Shown: positions 16,735 through 24,913, numbered from the stretch's first letter. The stretch: DNA of 50,800 nt from an uncultured Lachnospiraceae bacterium (GCA_902786205.1 CADABQ010000033.1:1-50800); one strand, 5' to 3'. The notes: generated by a model not told the origin, from the sequence alone. Numbers and translations are program-made.

Positions 16735-18621
16735 CTATAACTTCTTAGTGAATAATGCTCGAACTGCATTCAATACAGCGATTACCATAACACCTACATC
16801 TGCAAAAATGGCAACCCACATGTTAGCAATACCTAAAGCTCCAAGCAACAGACATATCAACTTTATACCAATTGCAAAATAAATATTTTCATATACGATT
16901 CTCATACATTTTTTAGCAATTTTGATTGCCTTTGCAATTTTAGCAGGATCGTCATCCATCAACACGACATCTGCTGCTTCAATTGCAGCGTCTGATCCCA
17001 TAGCTCCCATAGCAATTCCAATGTCCGCTCTAGAAAGTACTGGTGCATCGTTGATACCATCTCCCACAAAGGCTAATTTTGCCTTTTCTGGTTTTGTATT
17101 TAAGATTTCTTCTACCTTTTCTACTTTACCAGCCGGTAGCAACTCACTATACATCTGATCTATTCCCAGTTCCGTAGCAACTTTTCTGGCAACTGCATCT
17201 GCATCACCAGTCAACATAATTGTTTTTTCAATTCCATTTTTCTTCAGTTGTCTAATTGCCTCTTTGGAATTTTTCTTAACAATATCGGAAATCACAATAT
17301 GCCCTGCATATGCTCCATCAATTGCCACATGAATGATTGTACCAACATGATGACAGTCTTTGTAAGGAATACAAAGTTTTTTCATTAACTTACTGTTTCC
17401 TGCAGCAACTTCCTTCCCATCAACCTTTGCTGTAATACCATTTCCACTGACCTCTTCAATCTCTGCAACACGGAAACGATCAATTTCTTTACCATATGCT
17501 CGTTGTAAACTTTTACTAATCGGATGTGAGCTGGCACTCTCTGCTAAAGCTGCATACTCTAGTAATTTTTCTTCTTCCATTGTATTGTGATGAATCGCAT
17601 TTACCTCAAATACTCCTTGGGTCAACGTTCCTGTCTTGTCAAATACCACATATTTTGTCTGTGCCAACAATTCCAAATAGTTAGAACCCTTTACAAGTAC
17701 ACCTTCGTGACTGGCACCTCCAATACCTGCAAAAAAGCTAAGTGGAATACTGATTACCAATGCACATGGACAACTAATAACTAAAAAGGTAAGCGCACGA
17801 TAAATCCATGTAGCAAATACAGTTGCACTGGCATTTAAAAATAACATACTAAAAATCGGTGGTAATAAAGCAAGCGCAATCGCACTGTATACGACTGCTG
17901 GTGTATACACGCGTGCAAACTTACTGATAAAATCTTCTGACTTAGATTTTCTGGAGCTTGCATTTTCCACCAAGTCTAAAATCTTTGAAACAGTTGATTC
18001 TTCAAACTCTTTTGTTGTCTCAATTTTTAAAACACCTGTCATATTGATACAACCACTTATAATCTCATCTCCAACTGTTACCTCTCTTGGTACACTCTCT
18101 CCAGTCAATGCACTGGTATTCAAACTTGCACTTCCCTCTACGATAATACCATCCAAAGGTACTTTTTCTCCCGGCTGTACTACAATAATGGTTCCAATCT
18201 CCACATCATCCGGATCTACTTTTTCCAACTTACCATCTTGCTCAACATTTGCATAATCTGGTCGAATATCCATTAAATCACTAATGTTTCTACGACTCTT
18301 TCCTACTGCATAACTCTGGAACCATTCTCCAATCTGATAGAATAACATAACCGCAACGGCCTCTACATAATCTCCAGTTTGGAATAAGGCAAGTAAAATC
18401 GCTCCTAACGTAGCAATTACCATTAACAAACATTCATCAAAAGGCTGTCGATTTTTGATACCTTTTATAGCCTTCAGCAAAATATCATACCCAATGATTA
18501 AATACGGAATCATATACAACAAAAATTTAACGATTCCTTTTACTGGAATAAAGTGCAGCACGATTATAGCAATGGAGGCTATCACAATTCGTATCAACAT
18601 CTTTTTTTGCTTTTTCGTCAT
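16735..18621 (-). CDS. P1B-type heavy-metal ATPase, Zn/Cd class
   Basis: 628 residues, lacking the usual N-terminal HMA domain. Landmarks: TGES (173-176, actuator), CPC (284-286, transport site), DKTGT with the phosphorylated Asp328, the HP motif in SASSHPISKS, and GDGINDAPVL. In the last two helices a Lys (AIGIKLICL) and an Asp (FADVGV) match the P1B-2 pattern for Zn2+, Cd2+ and Pb2+ rather than copper. It should export these ions from the cytosol. The missing metal-binding domain is supplied as a separate small protein encoded just upstream, about 170 bases away. Two ArsR-type operators precede the two genes. Confidence 0.92.
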   Translation of the reverse strand: MTKKQKKMLIRIVIASIAIIVLHFIPVKGIVKFLLYMIPYLIIGYDILLKAIKGIKNRQPFDECLLMVIATLGAILLALFQTGDYVEAVAVMLFYQIGEWFQSYAVGKSRRNISDLMDIRPDYANVEQDGKLEKVDPDDVEIGTIIVVQPGEKVPLDGIIVEGSASLNTSALTGESVPREVTVGDEIISGCINMTGVLKIETTKEFEESTVSKILDLVENASSRKSKSEDFISKFARVYTPAVVYSAIALALLPPIFSMLFLNASATVFATWIYRALTFLVISCPCALVISIPLSFFAGIGGASHEGVLVKGSNYLELLAQTKYVVFDKTGTLTQGVFEVNAIHHNTMEEEKLLEYAALAESASSHPISKSLQRAYGKEIDRFRVAEIEEVSGNGITAKVDGKEVAAGNSKLMKKLCIPYKDCHHVGTIIHVAIDGAYAGHIVISDIVKKNSKEAIRQLKKNGIEKTIMLTGDADAVARKVATELGIDQMYSELLPAGKVEKVEEILNTKPEKAKLAFVGDGINDAPVLSRADIGIAMGAMGSDAAIEAADVVLMDDDPAKIAKAIKIAKKCMRIVYENIYFAIGIKLICLLLGALGIANMWVAIFADVGVMVIAVLNAVRALFTKKL

Positions 18622-18694
18622 AATACATCCCTTCTTTCTTCAATCTAACCTAACTACTGTCATCTTGTGAATACCTGCATTTTCATATTGTTGT

Positions 18695-18710
18695 ATGAAT
18701 ATATATTCAT
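18695..18710 (-). promoter_or_regulatory. ArsR/SmtB-type operator before the ATPase gene
   Basis: ATGAATATATATTCAT is a perfect 16-bp palindrome with the TGAA/TTCA half-sites of CzrA/SmtB operators, 75-90 bases ahead of the ATPase start. Confidence 0.5.
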
Positions 18711-18728
18711 CTATTGTTCTTTTTTTAT

Positions 18729-18756
18729 GCACCTACAGTAAGAATACTATAGGTGC
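18729..18756 (-). repeat. Hairpin after the HMA gene
   Basis: GCACCTA.AGTA pairs with TACT.TAGGTGC around AGAA. No T-run on the minus strand follows; it may protect the upstream mRNA or mark a processing point between the HMA and ATPase genes. Confidence 0.5.
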
Positions 18757-18789
18757 CTTACATTTGTCTATTGCTTTTTTGTATTTGTT

Positions 18790-19008
18790 TTATAGGAAAA
18801 TCTCGCAATCATCTTCCACTTTCTTGCAGTTTTTAAGAACATTCTGCATAACAGCATCTACATCTGCTCCATCCTCAAATTCCACTTTCATTTTTAATGT
18901 CATAAAATTTACTACACAGTCCTTTACGCCCTCTGTCTTTTTTGTAGCATCTTCCATCTTATTTGCACAATTAGCACAATCCACTTCAATCTTATATGTC
19001 TTTTTCAT
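18790..19008 (-). CDS. Stand-alone HMA metal-binding protein
   Basis: 72 residues. A single heavy-metal-associated domain of ferredoxin-like fold: KKTYKIEVDCANCANKMED carries the CxxC pair (Cys11 and Cys14), followed by the expected KTEGVKDCVVNFMTLKMKVEF strand pattern. Extra cysteines at 31, 61 and 68, including DDCEIF at the end, could add ligands, as in Cd/Zn-type domains. Most CadA-like pumps carry this domain fused; here it is encoded ahead of a pump that lacks it, so it likely hands metal to that pump. Confidence 0.88.
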   Translation of the reverse strand: MKKTYKIEVDCANCANKMEDATKKTEGVKDCVVNFMTLKMKVEFEDGADVDAVMQNVLKNCKKVEDDCEIFL

Positions 19009-19051
19009 ACAAACACTCCTTTTCTACCATTTCGTCAAAATCTTAGCTTTT

Positions 19052-19073
19052 CAAATGAACAACTGTTCATTTG
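19052..19073 (-). promoter_or_regulatory. ArsR/SmtB-type operator of the metal unit
   Basis: CAAATGAACA and TGTTCATTTG form a perfect 10-bp inverted repeat around two bases, just after the -10 box. TGAACA..TGTTCA is the core of SmtB/CzrA/CadC operators. No ArsR-family gene is nearby in the window, so the repressor must be encoded elsewhere. Confidence 0.75.
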
Positions 19074-19081
19074 TTAAATTA

Positions 19082-19110
19082 AGTATAGCGTATATTATAA
19101 TAGAAGTCAA
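19082..19110 (-). promoter_or_regulatory. Promoter of the metal unit
   Basis: TTGACT, 17 bases, TATACT on the minus strand; the operator at 19052 covers the start of transcription. Confidence 0.75.
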
Positions 19111-19140
19111 GTAATTAATTTATATTTCTAAACATAAAAA

Positions 19141-19218
19141 TAACAATTCAGTCGGGAGATACCTAAAATGCCAGAATGCACAAATTAGCTAAAAATATTC
19201 TGTCCAACTGAACTGTTA
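19141..19218. repeat. Dispersed palindromic repeat, copy B
   Basis: 78 bases with ends TAACAATTCAG and CTGAACTGTTA (10 of 11 paired). The core AAAATGCCAGAATGCACA and TAGCTAAAAATAT matches copies A and C. Confidence 0.65.
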
Positions 19219-19223
19219 CACGC

Positions 19224-19264
19224 AAAAAAAACGAGCATCAATCTGTACACAATCAACACTCGTT
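19224..19264 (-). terminator. Terminator of the repeat transcript
   Basis: AACGAG pairs with CTCGTT, extended inward by several wobble pairs, then eight T on the minus strand. It overlaps the stop codon of the last small open frame of the repeat transcript. Confidence 0.75.
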
Positions 19265-19728
19265 AATTTTTCTTTTTTATTTTATTATTCATACGTTTCT
19301 GGTGGTCCATACCTCTCTTTCGCTAGATTTTATCTGAATCCCTTTTTATTTTACTTATCTACTGTGGTGGTCTGTACCTCTCTTTCGCCTTATTTTATCA
19401 GTGCTCCCTTTTTAATCTTACTTATTCTGGTGGTCCGTACCTTCCTTTCGACTTATTTCTACAATATCCGTTCTCTATGTAAAAGCATTTGCTTTTCATT
19501 CTATCTAATTGAGTTCTCCCGAACTAAATTCAATATGAGGATTTATAACCTTTCCTGTCCAATGGTATCTCCTCCCATCTACTTTAAAAAACTACTCTGT
19601 TCTATCTCAAAACTATCCATATCCTACTGGTGTTCCATACCTCTCTTTCTTCTATACTATAAGTAATTCTCTAACGTCCCATCGGAACCTCCTCCTTTAC
19701 TTTGTATTTTCTGTTCCTCATTTATTAT
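19265..19728 (-). ncRNA. Candidate purine-rich repeat RNA with tiny open frames
   Basis: A transcript of about 500 bases bounded by a consensus promoter (19735-19763) and a terminator (19224-19264), with no gene of normal size. A 24-base motif occurs four times (19299-19322, 19364-19387, 19427-19450, 19627-19650); its core is GAGAGGTAYGGACCACCAG. Copies 1-3 lie 63-65 bases apart with similar A-rich flanks. I count 18 GGA triplets where about 5 are expected for this base composition. Some copies open short frames: MDHQKRMNNKIKKKN (19263-19310), MEHQ (19624-19638), MDSFEIEQSSFLK (19579-19620), the adjoining MGGDTIGQERL (19543-19578), MGR after AAAGGAGGAGG (19671-19682), and a 25-residue frame (19422-19499). 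The motif is kept better than any peptide, so RNA function is more likely. Confidence 0.55.
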
Positions 19729-19734
19729 GTCTAC

Positions 19735-19763
19735 ATTATAGTTTCTCTCGCATGAATTGTCAA
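19735..19763 (-). promoter_or_regulatory. Consensus promoter of the repeat transcript
   Basis: TTGACA, 17 bases, TATAAT: a full match to the sigma-A consensus, the best promoter in the window. It reads into the repeat region, where no ordinary gene follows. Confidence 0.85.
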
Positions 19764-19969
19764 TACAATTTAAAATATTTTTATCCATTTTCTGTTTTCT
19801 ACAAAACCTCACATACTTTTTTAGTTATTTTTAACATCAAATTAGGTATTGACATTCTTTTCAACAATACTTAGGCATCAATTCAAAAAATTTCTTATAT
19901 AAAAAGGTTCGCTTTACACATCAAAATTTTATCCTGCGGAACATTTTGCTCTATAGGGTATACTTTCTA

Positions 19970-20014
19970 TAGAATAAAAAAACAGGCAGGTATTACTAAA
20001 ATACCCACCTGTCT
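19970..20014 (-). terminator. Terminator of the lipoprotein gene
   Basis: ACAGGTGGGTATT pairs with AATACCTGCCTGT (mismatches in the middle), followed by seven T on the minus strand. Confidence 0.8.
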
Positions 20015-20036
20015 ATTCGTATTGCAAATAAAACTA

Positions 20037-21137
20037 TTATTTTTTTATTTTAAATTTTACTACTGTACTATTTCCAGCCTTATCTGTTACTTTTACTGTA
20101 TAAGATCCCTTTTTAGAAACTTTCTTTCCTGATTTAAACTTCTTTCCGTTTAAAGTAGCCGCTTTCACTCCGTATTTATCCGCATACTTAATTTTTACAG
20201 CCTTCTTGTAAGTAATTTTATTTTTTACTCCGCTTACGGTTGGCTTTGTGTTGTCGTAAGTAAATGTCACATTTTTCCTATTTCCAGAAAAATCATATGC
20301 AACAATTGTTCTTTTTCCTTGTGCATAGGTATTTAATTTAAAGCTTTCTTCTGCTTGTTTTCCATCGACAAGAACAACAGCTACACCAGTATTGTCTTTT
20401 ACTTTTACACTCTTATTTTTATAATACCCTTTATTTGCTACTCCCGAAACAACTGGAGCAGTCTTATCTGTCTTAATCTTGCTTTCTGTCATTGTCTCCG
20501 CATAAAATACATGCAGTCCCTTTCCATAATTAGCAAGAGAATCCTGTGTAAAAGTCCATGTTGCTGTTTTTCCCTGAATTGTCGCTGCATCATCACAATA
20601 GGTAATTGGGTTTTCAAAAGATATACTTACCTTTGCAGTCACTGCACGTAACAGCTCCTCTGTTTCTTCTGTAGTAAATCCATATTGATTGATCAAAGTT
20701 TCATATTGAGATAAATTACCTACATTATAATCACTTGCATCCTGATCTAAATACATCGCCATATATACATGATCTGCTCCAATATTAACTCCAGATAAAT
20801 TTACATTATCCTTTAATTCTTTTTCCGCAGCTCCATAAGAAGTATACTTCTTTGTCTCGGTACTCTTATAATACTCGACACCATCCTCTGTAACCTTCTC
20901 CATCTTATCCAACTCTTCTTTACAATTTTTAACAACCATTGCTGCTGTAGCATCCGGATCCTTTTCCATAACAGAAAGTACCTTATCTACAACATTTTTT
21001 TGTAATAATGTAGTTTCTGTTACCGATACATTTCCAGCCGTACCAATCTTTACCTCTACATCAGATGTTGCACAGCCGCCACATATTGTCATCACCAAAA
21101 TCAACAACATACTTAATACTACTTTTCCTTTTTTCAT
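20037..21137 (-). CDS. Secreted lipoprotein-like protein with C-terminal Ig-like repeats
   Basis: 366 residues from the start at 21137, chosen for the GAGGGGG binding site and the signal peptide MKKGKVVLSMLLILVMTICGGC; an ATG at 21167 has none. The GGC end is lipobox-like but not canonical. Residues 25-200 are a charged lysine and glutamate-rich domain resembling DUF5105-type lipoproteins. From about 225 two to three Ig-like strands follow, each ending in a calcium-style turn (DFSGN, DKAGN). It is probably a surface binding protein. It begins 4 bases after the acyltransferase gene. Confidence 0.75.
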   Translation of the reverse strand: MKKGKVVLSMLLILVMTICGGCATSDVEVKIGTAGNVSVTETTLLQKNVVDKVLSVMEKDPDATAAMVVKNCKEELDKMEKVTEDGVEYYKSTETKKYTSYGAAEKELKDNVNLSGVNIGADHVYMAMYLDQDASDYNVGNLSQYETLINQYGFTTEETEELLRAVTAKVSISFENPITYCDDAATIQGKTATWTFTQDSLANYGKGLHVFYAETMTESKIKTDKTAPVVSGVANKGYYKNKSVKVKDNTGVAVVLVDGKQAEESFKLNTYAQGKRTIVAYDFSGNRKNVTFTYDNTKPTVSGVKNKITYKKAVKIKYADKYGVKAATLNGKKFKSGKKVSKKGSYTVKVTDKAGNSTVVKFKIKK

Positions 21138-21141
21138 ACAA

Positions 21142-22389
21142 TTACCCCCTCTTTCTACTTTTATCAAATTGCTTCATAATTATTTTGGAACATGGTCGCT
21201 CAATAAGATACGTTACTGCAGTTGCTACTACAATAGCTCCTGCCCAACATAATATAAAATACTTCCACATCCAAACTTTGTCACCTAACATGTTTGGCGG
21301 ATTTTCACCTGTCCAATAGGGAATATGATGTTCCTTAAACAAGGTAGCCAAAAATTGGTGCCATATATATATTTGAAATGAAATACCGGATAAAAATTTC
21401 ATTACCCGATTTCCAAATATTTTTTGAACAAACGATAATGCAAATGTGCATCCTACAATAAACACAGTAAAAACTAAACTAAACATATATCTATTATTAT
21501 ATTGCCATACACTTCCATTTTCTGCAACCGTCAAATTTTTCATCATAATGTAATATACATATAAAGATAGCAGCATAAGCATCGTGAAAAAATATCCCAC
21601 AATTCTTTTTGTATTTTTTATTTGCACTTCTTCTGCATTTTCCAAGTATGTATTTAAAATCTGTGAAAACTTTACAACAATTAGTGCTGCCATCATACCA
21701 TTCGCATATACACACAAAAAAGTTGGAAGCTGATTAAACCACATTCCAAGATTAATCGAAGCTAAACGTGGTGTAATAACCCAATTGTCAAACATCCACG
21801 ACACTGCTACCATCCCACAATAAGTTCCCCAGGCACAACGTTTAAATAACTTTGCCAGAAACGGAAATATAATATAAAATTGCACTTCCACTGCAAGTGT
21901 CCATAAAACTACATTTAAATTTGTTGCAAGATAAGATTGCTCACTATATGTATGTACAAAAAATAAGTGTGGAACAAGATCTTTCCACATTGCCGAACTA
22001 GAACTATACTTTCCTGCTGCCAATGCCACCACCAATGCTACTAAAATCGCAAAATAGTACGAAGGCATAATCCGGGCAACTCTTTTCTTGTAAAATTGTT
22101 TTAAATGCGGTTCAGCCGCCCCATATACCATGCTCTTTGCATAAGGCAAAAACAAGCAAAAACCACTAAGTAAAAGCATAACGTCCACCATTTGGTAGCC
22201 CGTTCGAACAAGCCAATCCAAGTTAATCTGTGTGACATTAAATATGGACAAGCATTTTGTTTCCTTGATTGGTTGCAACCAGGATTGCTGCCAAATATGA
22301 AACCATGCAACAATTAAATTAGCTAAAGCTCTTACCCCATCTAATGGTTTTATATAATCCACAGAATATACTTGCTTTTTCTGTTTCAT
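21142..22389 (-). CDS. Acyltransferase family 3 membrane protein
   Basis: 415 residues from 22389 (binding site AAAGGGGAAG). About ten membrane helices. The family signature is at the start: YIKPLDGVRALANLIVAWFH, in which the Arg and His belong to the catalytic set, and FKKRVARIMPSYYF is a typical cytoplasmic segment. These enzymes O-acylate surface polysaccharides, peptidoglycan or lipids, using cytoplasmic acyl donors. A short charged loop (ENAEEVQIKNTKR) splits helices near the middle. Co-transcribed with the lipoprotein. Confidence 0.88.
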   Translation of the reverse strand: MKQKKQVYSVDYIKPLDGVRALANLIVAWFHIWQQSWLQPIKETKCLSIFNVTQINLDWLVRTGYQMVDVMLLLSGFCLFLPYAKSMVYGAAEPHLKQFYKKRVARIMPSYYFAILVALVVALAAGKYSSSSAMWKDLVPHLFFVHTYSEQSYLATNLNVVLWTLAVEVQFYIIFPFLAKLFKRCAWGTYCGMVAVSWMFDNWVITPRLASINLGMWFNQLPTFLCVYANGMMAALIVVKFSQILNTYLENAEEVQIKNTKRIVGYFFTMLMLLSLYVYYIMMKNLTVAENGSVWQYNNRYMFSLVFTVFIVGCTFALSFVQKIFGNRVMKFLSGISFQIYIWHQFLATLFKEHHIPYWTGENPPNMLGDKVWMWKYFILCWAGAIVVATAVTYLIERPCSKIIMKQFDKSRKRG

Positions 22390-22481
22390 GTATTTCTTCC
22401 CCTTTCCTATTATCATAACATTATCCATTATACCTATTTTTTCTTCTTCTCGCAAGGAAAAATCTAGAAATCTCCCTTTTT

Positions 22482-23100
22482 CTATAAATGTTGTGGATAA
22501 AAAAGGGTTATACGCAAAAAGTCGAGGCTAAACCTCGACTTTTTGTACTTTCTTTCTTCTGTTTTCTTGACTACTTTTTCCATAGTCTGAATACAAGTTC
22601 TTTCATATGTCAGACGACCAACCAACAACATCTTTGATACTATTTGTTGCACATATGGTCTTCGTTGCTTTTCTGCAGTTCTTCCTTCCTGCTCCTGTTG
22701 AGCATTTAACTGGCTCTTTGTAGTGGACGCCTCAATAGTGAAACGTTCCACTAATATTGTCTTCACGCTGGCAATACTAGCTTTTATCAATTTTTTTATA
22801 CTATTTTCCGGACCATCTTTTTGTTCCCGTTTCAAAACTACTGATGCCCTATGTTTTTGTTCCTCTACATGCCATTCATCATTTTCTGTAAAACTTTTCT
22901 GGGTAAACACAGGCACTCTATCTTCATTTTCGCCTTTTGCAAAATTCCATTTTTTAATTCCTTGTACCCTTCCCAGCTTTGTTTCACATTTTCCAGAAAT
23001 TCCGTTTTGCTCAGATTTATAAACATCTGCACGCACATCTTCTGTTTTTTGTGTCGTACTTCCACTTTTTAATAATAATACTAAAAAGGTAACTATTCAA
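22482..23100 (-). pseudogene. Remnant of a membrane-anchored protein gene, cut by a repeat
   Basis: The open frame runs from a stop within repeat C at about 23100 to 22482. Reading from the repeat edge gives IVTFLVLLLKSGS, which looks like the end of a signal or membrane segment, then a polar region without known motifs. No ATG and no binding site lie at the front; the first in-frame GTG (23036) has none either. At the back the frame runs through the terminator at 22515-22545, so the last 20 residues are read from a hairpin, implying that the original stop is lost or in another frame. I do not recognise the family. Confidence 0.5.
22515..22545 (-). terminator. Terminator inside the 3' end of the remnant ORF
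   Basis: AAGTCGAGG and CCTCGACTT around a 5-base loop, flanked by A and T runs, usable in both directions. Confidence 0.8.
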
Positions 23101-23275
23101 AAGGTGCCATTCACAAAATGCCAGAATATACATAATGGCTAAAAATATAAACTTTAGCTGGTCATTTTGTTCATGACGCTGTTATCAGCTATGAACTCAC
23201 ATGTGCAAATTGCACTTTACGAGCAAGCTCTCACGTACAATTTGCACATATGAGTTCGCACCTTCTGAACAGTTG
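23090..23275. repeat. Dispersed palindromic repeat, copy C, with internal long hairpin
   Basis: Ends TAACTATTCA and CTGAACAGTTG. The first 80 bases hold the shared core AAAATGCCAGAATATACA and GGCTAAAAATAT. The rest contains GAACTCACATGTGCAAATTG (23193-23212) facing its inverted copy at 23238-23257, 19 of 20 paired, with GAGC/GCTC in the loop. Confidence 0.7.
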
Positions 23276-23827
23276 CAAAAAAAGAATAAACTGAAATCTA
23301 GAATTTCTTTCATAATCTTTCTCCTTGGCTTTACTAGGTTAACAAGTACATCAGACTTTTATCTGCTCTTTCTAGGAAGCAGTTTTCCTATTTTCAGCCT
23401 CGTTTTTTTGAGGAAAACGTGGTTAACCTACCTGGTGCTATAGAACCAGGCTTCTATTTTCAGCCTCGCTTTTAAGGATAGCGGGGTTAACCTGCCTACT
23501 TTTCTAGGTATAGGCTCCTGTTTTCAGCCTCGTTTTTACAATTGTATATCTTTGTCATCTTACGTAACTTTTCAAAGATCACACAAACTTGTTTTTCTTA
23601 ATGGAACGAGGTTAACCATCGTGCTTTCGCACAATATTATTACTAAAATGGAGATACGCAACTCCACTGCAACTTTTCCTGACACATTATCCATTTTTCA
23701 ATGTACATCAATTCCTTTTTAAAGAACTGAAAGAACTTGTATTCTTACTATTTACTATACCATGATAACTTTACAAAGTCTTATCGTAAATATTAAATTT
23801 TGTTTACTATATGGATTATTTTTCCTT
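23276..23827. other. Gene-free region with a repeat array
   Basis: Holds the hairpin array 23337-23617. A GTGC GAAA GCAC hairpin (minus strand) follows the last unit. From 23640 to 23827 I see no gene and no clear repeat. Open frames here are short and lack binding sites. Confidence 0.6.
23337..23617. repeat. Hairpin array with GGTTAAC and TTTTCAGCCTCG units
   Basis: GGTTAAC(C) occurs at 23337, 23421, 23485 and 23610; TTTTCAGCCTCG ends at 23402, 23468 and 23532. Each unit holds GGTTAACC, a variable hairpin (CCTGGT/ACCAGG in one, GCCTA/TAGGC in the next), the TTTTCAGCC segment and a second hairpin CCTCG.TTTT closing with the next unit's G-rich edge. The second hairpin pairs differ in sequence but keep pairing: CGTTTT/AAAACG, CGCT/AGCG, and CCTCGTT/AACGAGG across the last gap. 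Confidence 0.7.
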
Positions 23828-24334
23828 TTACATTTCTTTTGCATACGCAATACGGAAATCCTCTTCTTTTGCCCATTCTTCCAACTGCTTGATTTTCGCT
23901 ATATTACATGGAAAAAACACATAACTATCGCTATCAATATCAAAAGCAAGCATGGCAATATTTTCTTTTTTCCACTTGTCATCCAAAACTTCCATCCATT
24001 CTGTCACTTCTCCCTCTTCTTCAAACCAGGTATCCTCTACCTCAAGACCTAAGGATTTCACTTTTTTCAATTCACGGACATAATACAGAAAATTTTCCAA
24101 CTCCTCTGCCCAGTCACATTCTGCTACATAGCCTTCTCTCTCCAAAATGTCCACCATTGCAATCCACTGTATTTCTTCCTCTTCCTCGTCCCCTTCTATT
24201 CCCCTTTCTTCAAAAGTTTCCTCATGCCGTTCATAATACCCCTCTGTATCCAAAATACACTTTTCCAGCTCGCTCATAAGCTTTTTATCTCCCTCTGTTA
24301 CATATTCCATAATTTTTACAAATGCATGTTTCAT
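23828..24334 (-). CDS. Acidic cytoplasmic protein, DUF6630-like
   Basis: 168 residues, very rich in Glu and Asp (for example GDEEEEEI), no signal peptide. The pattern WIAMVDILEREGYVAECDW, followed by a helical stretch and LGLEVEDTWFEEEGEVTEWM, resembles DUF6630 proteins, a family of unknown function. That match is from memory of the pattern and not certain. It follows the gene at 24356 by 21 bases with a good AGGAGGAAAA site and so is likely in one operon with it. Confidence 0.65.
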   Translation of the reverse strand: MKHAFVKIMEYVTEGDKKLMSELEKCILDTEGYYERHEETFEERGIEGDEEEEEIQWIAMVDILEREGYVAECDWAEELENFLYYVRELKKVKSLGLEVEDTWFEEEGEVTEWMEVLDDKWKKENIAMLAFDIDSDSYVFFPCNIAKIKQLEEWAKEEDFRIAYAKEM

Positions 24335-24355
24335 TTTATTTTCCTCCTTCTGCCT

Positions 24356-24733
24356 TCATGAAAGCAATGTTATACTCTTATAGTTTTCGATTCTATGCCA
24401 CAATTTTTCTTTGTCTGGATTTCCCTTTACAAAAGCAAGGTCTGAAAAAATACGCCCTACTTCCTTCTGCACACTTTGTTGTTCTCTGATATCTTTTGCA
24501 TCCTCGATTTCACAAGTTCGATAATAGTAATCTGCTAAAATACCACATGCCGCAAATTCCATCTCCACTTCCGTTTCATCTAACTGATCAAAGATATATT
24601 TTTGCAATGTTTCATAGGCTATGCCGAAAAAGTAAGTTCCTTCTCCACTTTCTAAATCCGCTGGAACAAATTTTTCTTTCCCTGAAATATCTATTTTCTT
24701 TGTGTAATCACTCATAAGAGGAGAATCAAACAC
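24356..24733 (-). CDS. Small acidic protein of unknown function
   Basis: 125 residues from the first in-frame GTG (24733). The frame stays open 20 codons further upstream and reads plausibly (RKEIREFEDVLDEVFDSP), but contains no ATG, GTG or TTG there. A well-placed binding site (AAGGGAATTCGAAG) serves a different ATG whose frame is only ATG TAT TAG, six bases ahead of the GTG. Either translation restarts after this two-codon frame, or an indel has separated the start from the gene. The body is helical and acidic with no recognised family. It forms an operon with the DUF6630-like gene. Confidence 0.6.
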   Translation of the reverse strand: MFDSPLMSDYTKKIDISGKEKFVPADLESGEGTYFFGIAYETLQKYIFDQLDETEVEMEFAACGILADYYYRTCEIEDAKDIREQQSVQKEVGRIFSDLAFVKGNPDKEKLWHRIENYKSITLLS

Positions 24734-24806
24734 TTCGTCTAATACATCTTCGAATTCCCTTATTTCCTTTCTCTCTTTCTTTCGTAAAGCAACCTAATAC
24801 GATTCC

Positions 24807-24815
24807 ATTATAGCA
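24807..24815 (-). promoter_or_regulatory. Extended -10 promoter of the two acidic-protein genes
   Basis: TGCTATAAT on the minus strand, about 75 bases ahead of the GTG start. No good -35 box is seen, as is common for extended -10 promoters. Confidence 0.5.
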
Positions 24816-24913
24816 AAAACTGTACCTTTCTGCTACTTCACTAATACTACTACTTACTTCTACTAAAAACACGTAACAGTATTTTTTATCATGTAAAAAA
24901 AAATTTCACTTAC

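Noticed and set aside
19364..19666. 100-codon open frame on the plus strand across the repeat region
   Set aside because: Complement of purine-rich repeats gives a long stop-free pyrimidine frame; no binding site, and promoter and terminator evidence point to the minus strand.
22865..23065. 66-codon minus-strand frame beginning with ATG
   Set aside because: It overlaps the longer frame of the remnant gene, whose codon pattern (A/T third positions, GAA/AAA/ACA) is more protein-like; this frame ends early and has no binding site.
23337..23617. Possible CRISPR array
   Set aside because: Repeats are not of constant length or sequence, the spacers themselves form hairpins, and no cas gene is present.
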